64,000 nt of DNA from Linanthus parryae (Eukaryota > Streptophyta > Magnoliopsida > Ericales > Polemoniaceae): contig JALGPY010000005.1 in the NCBI GenBank assembly GCA_023055425.1, forward strand, positions 87,771,495-87,835,494, in the 5' to 3' direction. Made by a program: the position numbers and the translations under genes. Under the pieces are notes generated by a model, which did not search any database, was not told where the DNA came from, and saw only the letters and a program-made list of their open reading frames with translations. This document shows positions 44,571-54,778 of this stretch, piece after piece; the first letter of the stretch is position 1; each line of letters opens with the position of its first letter.

Positions 44571-45825
44571 CAGTCTTTCTTCCTCCTCGCTCGTGAGGTC
44601 TGCAGTCAGAAAGACGGGTCTCTTCTTTTCTTCTCTTGGGGTTAGGAATACTTCTTCAACTCCTGCTTCTGCGGTTTGGGCTTATCCTCCATGCACTCAG
44701 GCGCCTCTTTTAGCTTATCCTCCGAAATGTCTGGTGTTGGCTTGTCTAACTCCATGACATGCTCGATTTGATTGATTTGCTCAGGGATATCCCCATGCTC
44801 GCGTGGGGGTATCCCCGCGCACCTTCATATGCGGTAGCATTTCTTCCCGTTTGCGTAGAAGCTTTCTATCTCCTTGCCCGCGGGATCATGTTTTACTACC
44901 CTTTTCAGGGTGACACTCTTTCTTTGATAAGCAATCCGCGGTGCCTCTTCTCGCGCGGATGAATTTTCCTTGGCCTCCTCCCTTGTCACCATCACTCCTG
45001 CTGGCGATTGATCTTGATGTCCTCCCATCGAGGCAAAGGAGTCGGATTAAACGGCCCTGGCGTTTGCTCGTCTGCCATTTCAGTGAACCACACTGCTTCG
45101 GTGAGGTGCTCCTCATCGAAATTAAAAGGGTTTACCGAGGCTGGTATCTCCACTACTCTGTCGTTCCAGATAGCCTTCATCACCTGGTGAGTTGTCGAGG
45201 GGACTGCATCGAAGCGATGAATCCAAGCTCGCCCTATGATCATATGATATGTAGTGTTCGCATCGATGACATAGAATTTGGCTGAACATTTGATTTTTCC
45301 TATCAGGACGCCCAGACGGATCCATCCTATCTTCATCTTAGAATCTCTTCCAAATCCCATCAGCGGGGATGGACGTCTGACGATCTTCTGATCAGGGATT
45401 CCCGCTAACTTCAGAGTGTTGAGCAAGACCACGTTAACTGCCGCTCCTCCGTCAACGAATGCCCTTTTAAATTCGACACCATTGATTACTGTCGTTACGC
45501 ACAAAGGCTTCTGGTGGCTCGCATCTGTCTTCTTGTCGCTTGCGGAGAAGGTCATGACCTTTTCTGTGGAACGAGATGCTCTGAAAACTTTCCCATTGGA
45601 AACCACGATGTCTTCTTCGTAATCCTCTGCTATCCTTAGGATAGCTTTTGTCATTTCTTTCCGGCATTTCTCCGAAATGTTCATTTCATCGAAGAACATG
45701 CTAAACCCGTGCGACCCCTTCATCCGATCGGCACGTTCGTCCTTCGTATTTATATTGTAGTCCTCATCATTGTAGACTTCAGCAATGATAGGCAAACCAT
45801 CTTCCGCAATCTCTTCGAGATCCAT
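44571..45825 (-). pseudogene. Tat protease and spacer to reverse transcriptase
   Basis: The frame 45825-44992 has a retropepsin-like aspartic protease: FVDGGAAVNVVLLN holds the catalytic Asp in the D-G-G form common in this lineage, and YHMIIGRAWIHR is the conserved C-terminal motif. A spacer in changing frames (44571-44990; GKEIESFYANGK) connects to RT. Several stops in the spacer mark decay. Confidence 0.85.
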
Positions 45826-45947
45826 AATCGCGATTATGGCTACCTTTTTGCCTTTCGGCTCTTGCTCCGCATGGGCGGGCAGTGGATTGTTTCACACATC
45901 CTGCCTCTGGTCGGATACAATCAACTCGCCGTCTTTCATATTTCGAC

Positions 45948-47403
45948 TCACCATGTTTCTGAGCTTCTTGCAATCAGCCGTGGGGTGCATGATCTTTCCG
46001 TGGCATTCGCACAACTTTTCATCTCCTTGGAGGGATTCCTTTCGAGCGGCGGCAAGATACCGTCTTTACGCCAATGCTTACACAAGTCGGTCGCTTCCTC
46101 TACCGAACATGGTAGGGGTGGCGCATCCAAGTTTGTAACCCTGGGCTGCTTTTGCGGCGAGACTGTATTCACCTCAACTTCGCGCCCCCTCTTGTAGCTA
46201 AACCTTCCAATTTTAAAAGTAGTTCCACTCGGGGATCGTTCAGGGGCATGCTTCTTCTTCTGTCTCTCCACTATATGCTCTATGTTTTTCGTGCACTCTA
46301 TCAATTTTGAAAAAGTAGGAGTTTGTAGGTTGATAAGCATACCTTTGTACTCGTCTCGCATACCTTGCAGGCATATTTCCACGAGCCTGCCCTCAAGCAC
46401 TTCATCTCTGCATTCCAAGGACTTGGATCTGAATTTCTTGATGAACGTCACTCCATCCTCCTCGCGCTTCAGGTACATGCGAGAGAGATGAATCATTGTC
46501 ACCATTTCCTCCACCTGGAAGAATTTGGTATAAAACTTCTGAACCATGTCATCCCAGGTCTTCAAGGAACCGGCCTCTAACGTCCTGTACCACTTGTAGG
46601 CGACATTTCCCAAAGATTTAGGGAACTCGCGCATCAGTAACTTGGGATCGGCTCCATATGGCCCCATCACGTTGATGAAACGCATGACGTGCTCGTGAGC
46701 ATTCCCGTTAACGTCTTCGAACTTGTCCCACTTAGGAGCCTTGTACCCTGCGGGGTTGGGCATGAGATAAATTTCTCGTGGGATAGGCGGATCATTATCT
46801 ACCTTTGGAATGATGGTGTCAGCGAACGGTTGATTTGCCAAGAAAGTTTCCATGCGCCGCCTCAGCGATGTCATACACTCCGGTGCACTCCCCTCAGCGG
46901 TAAGAGGAAGGGTGGTTGTAGTTGGAGGCGACACATATGCCGCGGTTGGGCTAGGAACATACTGTGAATTGCGGAGGAGAAGACAAGGGATATTGTGACA
47001 GGTTGGGTGCCACAGTTGGTGGTTGAGGAACATGTGCGTTAAAAGGCGGTATTTGGGCTGTTTGCCCCTGGACCGAGGGCAACTGCACCGTTGCCGGTGG
47101 GGTTTGCAGATTAGGATTAGGTGGCATGGGTATCACTCCAGTCCCCTGGGTGGTGGAAACTCCTCCTCCCTGAGAGATGGCAGTGCCTGATGTAGGATCC
47201 GGGACAAGGGTTCCCAGAATGGACATTATCCGCTCCAGCTGTGCGGATTGAGCATGAAGGGCCTTTCCTTGATTCTGAATGGTGGCGTTCAGAGCCTCCA
47301 AAGTCGGAGTCTCTCCGGCGGCCGCAGAAGCGTGACAGGTCTCCTCTCCCGAGGTGGTCTCCGTGGAAGGCGATCTGTTACTGACATCATCTTCATGAGA
47401 CAT
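45948..47403 (-). pseudogene. Tat gag, frameshifted
   Basis: Start taken at the ATG at 47403 (MSHEDDVSNRSPST), matching the start of the related gag at 15422. The N-terminal Gln/Pro/Thr-rich part (ALNATIQNQGKALHAQ) changes frame near 46960-47030. The core then follows (PIPREIYLMPNPAGYKAP, NAHEHVMRFINVMGPYG, AYKWYRTLEAGSL, EGRLVEICLQGMRDEYKGM, KIGRFSYKRGREVEVN). A second frameshift near 46020 precedes the zinc-knuckle-like C-E-C-H-G-K stretch. Confidence 0.92.
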
Positions 47404-47423
47404 GGTTGCTTGCAATGGTAAGT

Positions 47424-47441
47424 TTCACGTCGGGTTCACCA
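47424..47441 (-). other. Tat primer-binding site (tRNA-Trp)
   Basis: The minus strand reads TGGTGAACCCGACGTGAA two bases after the LTR end, identical to 15363-15380. Confidence 0.78.
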
Positions 47442-47443
47442 AA

Positions 47444-48068
47444 TGTGTAAGAGAGAATCCTGCAGAGAGAATTCAATATACACCAAGAGTAGGGGATGGA
47501 AAGAACACAGGAAGAGTAAGGTTGTGTGTATGGAGAGAGTAAGACAATAGCACTGTATGAGAGAGAGAGACAGGATTTTTGCAGAGCTTCCGCGTATCTA
47601 AGGTGGTTCTCCCCTTGTATGGAAGGGTTAACGATCCTATATATAACGGGGAATGTGACCGTCGTAGTGTGGTTAATGCGCCCATTAATGGCGGCTTAAT
47701 TAGCTTAACCACAAAGGCACGTTCGTCCGCGTATATAGGGACCGTTACGGCACGTTATCCGCGTATACCGGAACCGTTATGAGGTTGACCGGGTTGACCG
47801 GGTTTATGGAGATCGTGCCATAAATCTCTCAAAGCAGTTACTAAGGGTCGCGCGCGGGCTTGGTTGTCGCTCGCGCGCGACAGGACTTTCTATAGACTCC
47901 AAACCACTAAGTCCCTACAAGTCCCGTGTGGTGGTATGCGAGGGCCCTGTCTCGCAGCCCCTACGTGGATCATCACGGCTGGTGATCCAGTGTGTGTGGA
48001 GCACAGCTAGGTGTGCTAGATGGTCGCCACGTGGCTAAGATCTGCCTGTCTAGAAAGCACTATCTACA
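47444..48068 (-). mobile_element. Tat 5' LTR
   Basis: 625 bp; on the minus strand it begins TGTAGATAGTGC and ends CTCTTACACA. It has a TATA box (TATATA, about 47638-47645), a GC hairpin, and a G-box CACGTG near 48029. Confidence 0.92.
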
Positions 48069-48565
48069 ATAGGCAACTCACTAGTGGCTATCCATAATGC
48101 AATTTCGTGTCTAGCTCTAACATGCGTATATTGGAATTTTCGGCCAAAATTTAATTATGATTGTGTACTACCCACATTCATATTTGGGTCCATAAGTTTA
48201 CGTTTACTAAGTAAATGTCTTCTACAACTACCGGTTCCATCTTTACTTTTAGTATAATGATGATCACAAATGTTACAACATATTCTTTCGGAAAGTTTAC
48301 CTTCAAACATCATAGTTTTAATCGTCATGTGATGCCATATATAAGAAGTTTGTTTACCCGTAGTGCTTGAACCCCTATTTTTTTTCTTAGGGCTATTAAT
48401 ATCATCGTTTGTTCTAGCTGTTGGCATACTTTGATCTAACTCCTCTACATTTATAACATTATCCTCGCTATCAATTAGATTATCATGTAAAGTAGTATTT
48501 TCTTCATATTCAAAATCCTCTAGCGGATTTTCAAATTGTTCATGAAAAGTACGACTATTAGACAT
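48069..48565 (-). pseudogene. hAT transposase, N-terminal BED zinc-finger part
   Basis: Frame starting MSNSRTFHEQ at 48565, with an acidic region (NLIDSEDNVINVEELDQ), a basic patch (SPKKKNRGSS) and a BED-type zinc finger (SYIWHHMT, CCNICDHHYTKSKDGTGSC, RRHLL). A TAA after NVGSTQS interrupts it. The homologous sequence continues (LNFGRKFQYTHVRARHEI, ALWIATSELP) to 48069, where the Tat LTR begins. It joins to the part at 27703-29247 after a gap. Confidence 0.88.
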
Positions 48566-49290
48566 TTTTCAAACAACTAAGTACAAAATTAAAGCTTACT
48601 AAAACTACAACAAAAAAATAAGTGATAAAAATTAAAACTTACAAACTTTCCAACGATGTTGTACGATCGCAATAGCTTGTAGCCGTGGGAATGGAAGTGG
48701 AAGATGAGATGAAGCCGACAATTTGATCTTCAAAAACTGCCAATTAGGAAAATTACAACACTTTGAGAGAGCTTAGTAGAAGATGAGATGAAGTTTTGTG
48801 GGAATGAGTATGAAAAAAATTCATACTACTGTAGTGGTATTTATAGGATGAGTAGTTTTTCATCTTTCCATTTTTACCCCTAAAACTAGCCGTTTTATGG
48901 CTGTTGGGAGGGGTAAAATAGTACATTGTGAGATATATACCCATATTTCCACTTATACCCCTCAAAGTAGCCGTTATTTTTCAAAAAAGAGATAAAAATT
49001 GACATTTTAGGCTTTATAGCCGTTGCTGGTAACAAATGAAGAGGAAAAAAATAAATAAAAGGTGGCACGCGGGCCGACCCGTGCTGCATGTGCCGGGTCC
49101 GACCCGTGCTAGTCAAAAGTAGGACGGGTCGGGCCGTGCACGGGTCGCCCAACTCAGAAGAGTGAACCCGGGGGTGCACGGGTCACGGCATGGCCGGATG
49201 CGGGGCGTGCTCGGGTCGCCTGCGGACCGGTCCGTGCTCGGGCTGTGTTTCCCACTGGGTCGTGCCGGGTCGTGCAAAAACGGCCCGCGG
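48566..49290. other. hAT 5' region and subterminal repeats
   Basis: Upstream of the transposase start, AT-rich to about 49050, then GC-rich CGGGTC/GGCCCG repeats up to the terminal inverted repeat. Frames through the GC-rich block are repeat translations and not genes. Confidence 0.75.
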
Positions 49291-49312
49291 GTCGGACTCG
49301 TTGCCACCATGA

Positions 49313-49320
49313 ATTGCAGG
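49313..49320 (+). repeat. hAT target-site duplication, right copy
   Basis: ATTGCAGG, identical to 27246-27253. Confidence 0.88.
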
Positions 49321-49540
49321 ACTGTGGAAGAAGGGTCCATAGAGATAATGAGTGTTTAGCACCGCCATCTAGGAAACAATAGGGTAACCAAGGGGGTAAC
49401 TACAGAGGCAACCCCAGAAAACTTATCAGGGGAACCGACAATACAATGGCCATTAGCAGAATGGAATGGCAAAAGAAATTATGGAAACCATAACAACAAC
49501 AATAGTGGGATAAATAGTTATGGTAGACAGCAGAATTAAT
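49321..49540 (+). pseudogene. Gypsy gag, decayed, 3' part
   Basis: Resumes the gag interrupted at 27253. It is an Asn/Gly/Arg-rich low-complexity tail (NGKRNYGNHNNNNSG) with stops. No protease or later pol domain could be traced after it. Confidence 0.6.
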
Positions 49541-50159
49541 AATTTCCTTAAATTACGATCGTTGCCTAGCCTTACCTTCATTACACCGTCTCAGTATCTT
49601 TCCTCGACATTCTAATTATTATAGTTATTTATCTTATACATAACTCACCCATATAGGCTCAACATTTTTCATATTATACTGTGACTACAACCCAGTGTGT
49701 ATATTTTATCAAGGAGATATTGTACTCACCTCATCCACCATTTCCTCTTACACCAGTTTACCTAGATCAATTCCTCACCTCTCACCTTGAACCTGGAAAT
49801 CGTCTATGATATCTTGACCCTATATACTTGGGAACATAATCCTACCTTAGAAATTCTATGTATATCCTTCACATATTCTTCTCAATATTCCTGTAACACC
49901 CAAGTCCATCACTCCAGTTGTCCGAACAATTTTATCTTTCTCACTATTGTGAAATTACTCAGCATAATTCATTTGCTTCACATGTCCCTTCCCTAGTCTG
50001 AGTACCCATCTCAAAAGTATAACTGAACGAAGAATTCCGGAGTATAACTTACTCATAAACTTGTCTCATAATCTCAATAGATTCTTCTACCATACATGCA
50101 TGTCGCACTTATAACTCAATTTGTCATACTAGTGAATCATAACCATATCTTACTCGGTC
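49541..50159. other. Unassigned AT-rich DNA
   Basis: No reading frame above background and no terminal motif recognised. It may be degraded gypsy interior or host spacer. Its right end meets Copia-derived sequence. Confidence 0.4.
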
Positions 50160-51480
50160 CTTCAATATGTATCCTACTCAGATATGGGATGCCTGAACAA
50201 GGTCATCTTAACCATTCCGGCTCCCTGCCCAGTTATCATGCAACAATTAGATGCCATGTGACCTAGTCTTTGATGCCAAACTTGATTGGAGAACAATGTG
50301 TTTGTCTTAGAAACTTCACTACATTCCATGGAGCCTTTAGTGTTTGATTGCAACAAATACATACCATTAATTTCTGACCATCTCCCAGACCATTTTAGTC
50401 TCCTTGTGCAATATGTGACATTTATCATCATCAGACATGAATATACATGGCTGCAACTTATCCAATTGTGCCATGGATATGAATAAATTTAAAAATCTGG
50501 AATATGCAACAGTCCTTGAAGCTACAGACTGAGTGTCAGGTGACAATCCCAGTATGAGAAACCCTCACTTTCTTCCCATTTGACAAATACACAAAATATC
50601 ATATACCTCAACCGCATTACTCAAAATTCTTAGATCATGCCATATGTGGCCAGTTTCACCAATCTCAATGATCAATGTGTTTGCTTCATAACTCTTGTCA
50701 CGTAAACAACCATGAAAGCTATAAGAACTCAGAACTCCGCCCATGAAATGGTGTTTTATACATTGAATCATCCTTTGAGTACTGATGAACATGACTCTCC
50801 ATCAAACTAGAGTTATTACTTTGTGATGGAGAACGGAAGTTTGTGTCACTTGTACCTCCATTGCTAGATTGTTGCATTTGAGTGGTAATTTACAACATCA
50901 TCTGGTTACACTAACTCTGTGTGACAGAATTGGTCCTTGTTTAGCTGATGTAGAAGTGGTGGAGACATCCTCATTAATCACATTGTATGCTTGTGGTTTG
51001 TGTTTGTTTTTGAAATTAGGTTCCAACACTTAGTCTTAACATGTCAAGTACATCCACATTGGTGGCAGGTAAGCTTGGATCTAAAACCTCATTTGGACAT
51101 TGTAATATCACTCATCTCTTGAGAAAAAGATGCATTACCACCAGGTGAAGAGGTGCCTTCTTGAGATCGATCACCATAACATATACGATGGTTGAATAGT
51201 ATTGAATACATTGCAGCTGGAGTGGTGCTATCGTCAGCATTAGAGACATGAGAGTACATGGCCATAAAGGGCACACAAATATAACTAGAACCACATATAG
51301 TCCTTTGCATCCCATGATGCAAAATTTTAACAAAAACTCTGTTAAGTCTACGTAATGGATCCATAAGCAAACATGATCTATAACTGAAGAGTAGTTAGAA
51401 GTCAACCCCATTAGAAACTGCATAATATGTTCTTGCTACAATTTACTATGAATCATGCCTAATACATTACAAGTGCAGGT
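50160..51480 (-). pseudogene. Decayed Copia gag, protease and pre-integrase relic
   Basis: Minus strand, read leftwards in shifting frames. Gag end (MQFLMGLTSNYSS, LMDPLRRLNRVFVKIL), a broken zinc knuckle (TCHQCGC then VKTKC), a protease-region remnant (HDLRILSNAVEVYDI, after a corrupted D-T/S-G), and gag-pre-integrase (QVWHQRLGHMASN). Integrase and RT are missing. The 5' side is cut by the LINE at 51493. Many stops; clearly ancient compared with the Copia at 32532. Confidence 0.75.
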
Positions 51481-51492
51481 ATGTAACACAAC

Positions 51493-51504
51493 TTTTTTTT
51501 TTTT
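51493..51504 (-). other. LINE poly(A) tail
   Basis: Twelve T on the plus strand directly after the LINE 3' UTR. The preceding AGGTATGTAACACAAC is target DNA, and its duplicate should mark the 5' end outside the window. Confidence 0.8.
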
Positions 51505-51529
51505 GATAAAATGGGATCATTTTCATTAA

Positions 51530-54500
51530 TCAAGGAACAAAACTGGGAGGAATACTCCCTACATGCAAATCAACTAATCTACCAAAGCATTTTAGCTTCT
51601 CCAGTTCTACCTCTAAACATTCCACACAACCAACATTTCTACTCCAGCTGACAAAACTATTGGCAATACTATTAGCAGATCTAGGAATATAAACTACTTT
51701 GCTTTGAGCAGATGATAATAGCATTCTACAAGCTTTTCTTCTAGCATCCCAACTCCAGGCTCCATTACCGTTGACTTTTAGGGAGTTTGCCACCAGCAAA
51801 GAGTCTGTTTCAATGCACACTTCCTTCCAGCCTTCTTGTAGAATTTTCTTTACTGCTAGCTCAACATCACATAATTCAGCTTCCTCCACCATTAGACCAT
51901 AGCCTTCAATAGCTCCAGCTGCCAATAGATAGTTCATTTCATCTCTGACTACAAATCCAGCAATAAATTTACCTTCCTTCACCCCAGCATCACAGTTAAT
52001 TTTTAAGAAGCCTGGGTTTGGAGGGATCCACTTTGCTTGCACCTTTTGGTCTTCTTCTCTACCCAGATTCTGGCACAATTTCTGGGAATGTTCCCAGAAA
52101 CTTTTCTCAATATCTGCAGTAAGTTTATGTATGCAAAACTTGTGCTTTTTGAATAAAATAGCATTTCTACTCAACCATATTTTCTCCATAATAACAACAC
52201 AAAGACATTTCCACCAATCTTTATGTTCCATAATTCTATTGACCTCCTCCTTTGGATTTATAAATCTTTCCATCCAGTCTCTGATATCCACCTCAAAGTA
52301 GCTGTCAATTCTAATATTACCAAACTTGAACCACATACCTCTAGCCACTTCACATTTGAAAAATAAGTGGGTTGAGCTCTCTTTCTCCATATCACATAGA
52401 GGGCAAATACCTTCCACAGTACCCTTAGCTTTTAGAGGTAGCAAATTACTAGCTACTCTCCACAACATGAATTTTAATCTGTTATGTAGTCTCCCTTTCC
52501 AAATCCATCTCCAAATATTGTCTTCTGCTGCTGTATTTTCCTGCACACTTTGTGCTGAATAAGCTCCTTTTACTGTCACATTACCACTTCTAGTTTTCAT
52601 CCATATCCATTCATCACTCACTGGAATCAGAGGCACTCTAATGGATTGAATTGCACTTTGTTCTTCCTCTGTAAACCACCTTTGCAGTAGATCAGTCTTC
52701 CACTGTTTTAAATCCCAATCTATCAATTCTTTTACCATTTTAGGAGCTTTCCATACATCATCAGGGGGCTTGGGCCTTGCCAATTCCAGATTTGGGACCC
52801 AGGGATCTTCCCATATATTAATTTTACCTCCATCTCCCACTCTCCAAATAGCATGTGCTTCAAAAATTTTCCTAGCTCTCAATACTCCTTTCCAAAAATA
52901 AGAATCAGCTTTCCTTTCTTCTACTCTATTAAAATTAATTCTAGAACAGTACTTCTGAAGTAGAAGTTTAATCCATAAAGTATCTTTACCACACCATAAT
53001 TGCCAAGCCAATTTTGCTAGAAAAGCATCATTTTGCTTGTTCATAACTCTAAACCCAAGCCCTCCCTCATTTTTATGTTTACAGAGAGCCTCCCAACTTC
53101 TCAGATGAGCTCTCCTTTTTTCTTTAGTAGACCCCCACCAAAATTTGGCACAGTTTGCATCAATCTTGTGCAACAAATTGTTAGAAATCTTGTACACAGA
53201 CATAGCATAAGAAGGCATTGAATTGAGCACTGTTTTAATAAGGGTGTACCTTCCACCATAAGAGAGAGTAGCAGCTTTCCATCCAGTCATTTTACAGTTG
53301 AACTTTTCCATAGGGCTTTTGAAATCTTCACATTTAGATTTTGATAAGAACATAGGCATCCCCAAATACATGGCTTTTTTGTCACCTCTTTTGAGCTTTA
53401 AGATCTCCCTTATCTCTCTTTTCATTTCCTTGCTGGTATTTTTGCTAAAGTAAATAGAAGATTTCCCCTTATTCACCTTTTGACCTGAAATGTCTTCATA
53501 CAGTTGCAAGCACAAATTAAATTTTTCTGCTTCTTTAGTATTAGCCCTGCCTAGAAGCATGAGATCATCTGCAAACATAAGGTGCTCAATTGGATCACAA
53601 TCTTTGGCTAACTTAATACCACTGATGAGCTTATCTTCAAGAGCAAAGTGCAGAATTCTTGAAAGAACCTCAGAGCACATGATAAATATACTAGGAGACA
53701 ATGGATCTCCTTGTCTGATTCCACATGCAGGTGAAAACTTGACTGATGGGGAGCCATTTACAATAATTGAGAAGGACACTGTTTGCACACATACTTCAAT
53801 CCACTTCCTGAATTTTAAAGGAAATCCATACCATTTTAATACTTCAGAGATGAACTTCCAGTTAAGCTTGTCATAAGCTTTCTCCATATCTATTTTAATA
53901 GCCATCAACCCCTGTTTCCCTTTTTGCTTCTTCATAGTGTGAAGGCTCTCATGGAGGAGAATGAAATTTTCTTGTATCACCCTTCCTTTGACAAATGCAG
54001 CTTGTTTAGGGTTGATAATAGAAGGCAAAATAGGAACAATCCTATTTGCTAGAATTTTGGCAATCACCTTATAAACTGTGTTGCAAAGACTTATAGGTCT
54101 AAATTGACTCACCTTTGTAGCCTCCACACATTTTGGAATAAGAACTATGAAAGACTCATTAGTAGTACCCCTCATCTTTCCATCAATAAAGAAACCTTGC
54201 ACCATGTCATAGAAGTCTTCTTTGATAATTTCCCAATATTGTTTGAAGAATAAGACTGGAAAACCATCAGGGCCAGGAGCTTTGAAGCTCCCCATTTGGA
54301 ATACTGTATCATATATATCTTCTTTGGAGGGCACTTTGCATAACTCATCCCAATGTACTTCATCAATCTTGTTTGGGAAGAGGTCTTCCATCCAGTTAGG
54401 AATATGTACCTCTTTGGTTTTAAACAGTTCAGTATAGAAGTTGATGAACTCATGTTGGATCTCAGCATTGGATTTAGCATACTCTCCATTTGGTTTCACA

Positions 54501-54778
54501 ATTCTATGAATAGTATTTTTGTGACCTCTTATTGCAGCTGTAGTGTGGAAAAATCTAGTGTTGGAATCCCCATCTTTTAACCACTGAACCCTTGACTTCT
54601 GTTTCCACATTACCTCATGTCTTCTTAACAGTTCCTTAAGCTGATATTTAAGCTTTCTCTCCTCAACAACTGTTTCCACAGTGTTACACATTTGCAGTTC
54701 AAGTAGCTTCCTCTCTGTCTCCTTAATGCTGAAGTTAATGTTTCCAAAACACTCTTTATTCCACTTGAGAAGAGCCAT
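51530..54778 (-). CDS. LINE ORF2, reverse transcriptase and RNase H portion
   Basis: Open for 1082 codons. Reverse transcriptase at about residues 205-470: FRPISLCNTVYKVIAK, AFVKGRVIQENF, IDMEKAYDKLNW, GIRQGDPLSPSIFI and catalytic FADDLMLL (about 401-408). Then a conserved LINE region (YGGRYTLIKTVLNSMPSYAM), a zf-RVT zinc domain (NRLKFMLWRVASNLLP, CPLCDMEKESSTHLFFKC) and a plant LINE RNase H from about 927 (INCDAGVKEGK, AELCDVELA, IETDSLL). The last conserved RNase H acid, usually N-x-x-A-D, reads NSIAN here. The start at 54778 is only the first Met after a TAG; the real ORF2 began in the endonuclease upstream, in the same frame. Confidence 0.92.
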   Translation of the reverse strand: MALLKWNKECFGNINFSIKETERKLLELQMCNTVETVVEERKLKYQLKELLRRHEVMWKQKSRVQWLKDGDSNTRFFHTTAAIRGHKNTIHRIVKPNGEYAKSNAEIQHEFINFYTELFKTKEVHIPNWMEDLFPNKIDEVHWDELCKVPSKEDIYDTVFQMGSFKAPGPDGFPVLFFKQYWEIIKEDFYDMVQGFFIDGKMRGTTNESFIVLIPKCVEATKVSQFRPISLCNTVYKVIAKILANRIVPILPSIINPKQAAFVKGRVIQENFILLHESLHTMKKQKGKQGLMAIKIDMEKAYDKLNWKFISEVLKWYGFPLKFRKWIEVCVQTVSFSIIVNGSPSVKFSPACGIRQGDPLSPSIFIMCSEVLSRILHFALEDKLISGIKLAKDCDPIEHLMFADDLMLLGRANTKEAEKFNLCLQLYEDISGQKVNKGKSSIYFSKNTSKEMKREIREILKLKRGDKKAMYLGMPMFLSKSKCEDFKSPMEKFNCKMTGWKAATLSYGGRYTLIKTVLNSMPSYAMSVYKISNNLLHKIDANCAKFWWGSTKEKRRAHLRSWEALCKHKNEGGLGFRVMNKQNDAFLAKLAWQLWCGKDTLWIKLLLQKYCSRINFNRVEERKADSYFWKGVLRARKIFEAHAIWRVGDGGKINIWEDPWVPNLELARPKPPDDVWKAPKMVKELIDWDLKQWKTDLLQRWFTEEEQSAIQSIRVPLIPVSDEWIWMKTRSGNVTVKGAYSAQSVQENTAAEDNIWRWIWKGRLHNRLKFMLWRVASNLLPLKAKGTVEGICPLCDMEKESSTHLFFKCEVARGMWFKFGNIRIDSYFEVDIRDWMERFINPKEEVNRIMEHKDWWKCLCVVIMEKIWLSRNAILFKKHKFCIHKLTADIEKSFWEHSQKLCQNLGREEDQKVQAKWIPPNPGFLKINCDAGVKEGKFIAGFVVRDEMNYLLAAGAIEGYGLMVEEAELCDVELAVKKILQEGWKEVCIETDSLLVANSLKVNGNGAWSWDARRKACRMLLSSAQSKVVYIPRSANSIANSFVSWSRNVGCVECLEVELEKLKCFGRLVDLHVGSIPPSFVP

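Larger units (their letters stand above)
29248..48068 (-). mobile_element. Tat-lineage Ty3/gypsy element with antisense gene
   Basis: Minus-strand element. It has 5' LTR 47444-48068, tRNA-Trp primer site, gag, protease, RT, RNase H plus a second archaeal-type RNase H (the Tat hallmark), integrase (cut at 41582), an antisense gene (30562-32531), purine tract and 3' LTR (29248-29788). A Copia element (32532-41581) is nested in it, and integrase C-terminal sequence is missing at that place. LTRs differ at about 25 of ~540 aligned positions. Its left end has lost 73 bp of LTR together with adjoining hAT sequence. Confidence 0.92.
27254..49312 (-). mobile_element. hAT DNA transposon, split by nested retrotransposons
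   Basis: Terminal inverted repeats TAATGGTGGCAACG (27254) and TCATGGTGGCAACG (reverse complement of the end at 49312), GC-rich subterminal CGGGCC repeats at both ends, and an 8-bp target duplication. Without the retrotransposon block at 29248-48068 the element is about 3.2 kb. It encodes one transposase on the minus strand, of the plant RICESLEEPER-like type. It interrupts gypsy gag exactly after its zinc knuckle. The transposase is non-functional. Confidence 0.92.
17108..49540 (+). mobile_element. Ty3/gypsy element, probably Tekay/chromovirus, carrying nested insertions
   Basis: Inferred extent of one old plus-strand element: LTR 17108-19484, iMet-type primer site, a long leader with decayed extra frames (19680-20038, 25042-25490), and gag (26430-27253, continued 49321-49540). 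It is split by a non-coding LTR element (20044-24656) and by a hAT transposon (27254-49312) with everything nested in that. No pol or 3' LTR was recognised after 49540. Lineage rests on TGTAACACCCC...GGGGTGTTACA termini and the primer site, both common in Tekay/Del elements. Confidence 0.7.

Noticed and set aside
41713..46580. Many plus-strand frames of 60-160 codons across Tat pol and gag
   Set aside because: Antisense shadows of the minus-strand pol and gag genes, without domains.
47424..47441. tRNA gene
   Set aside because: Only an 18-base tRNA 3'-end match next to an LTR, i.e. a primer-binding site; no cloverleaf.
49113..49368. Frames rich in Pro/Arg near the hAT right end
   Set aside because: Translations of GGGTC/GGCCC subterminal repeats.
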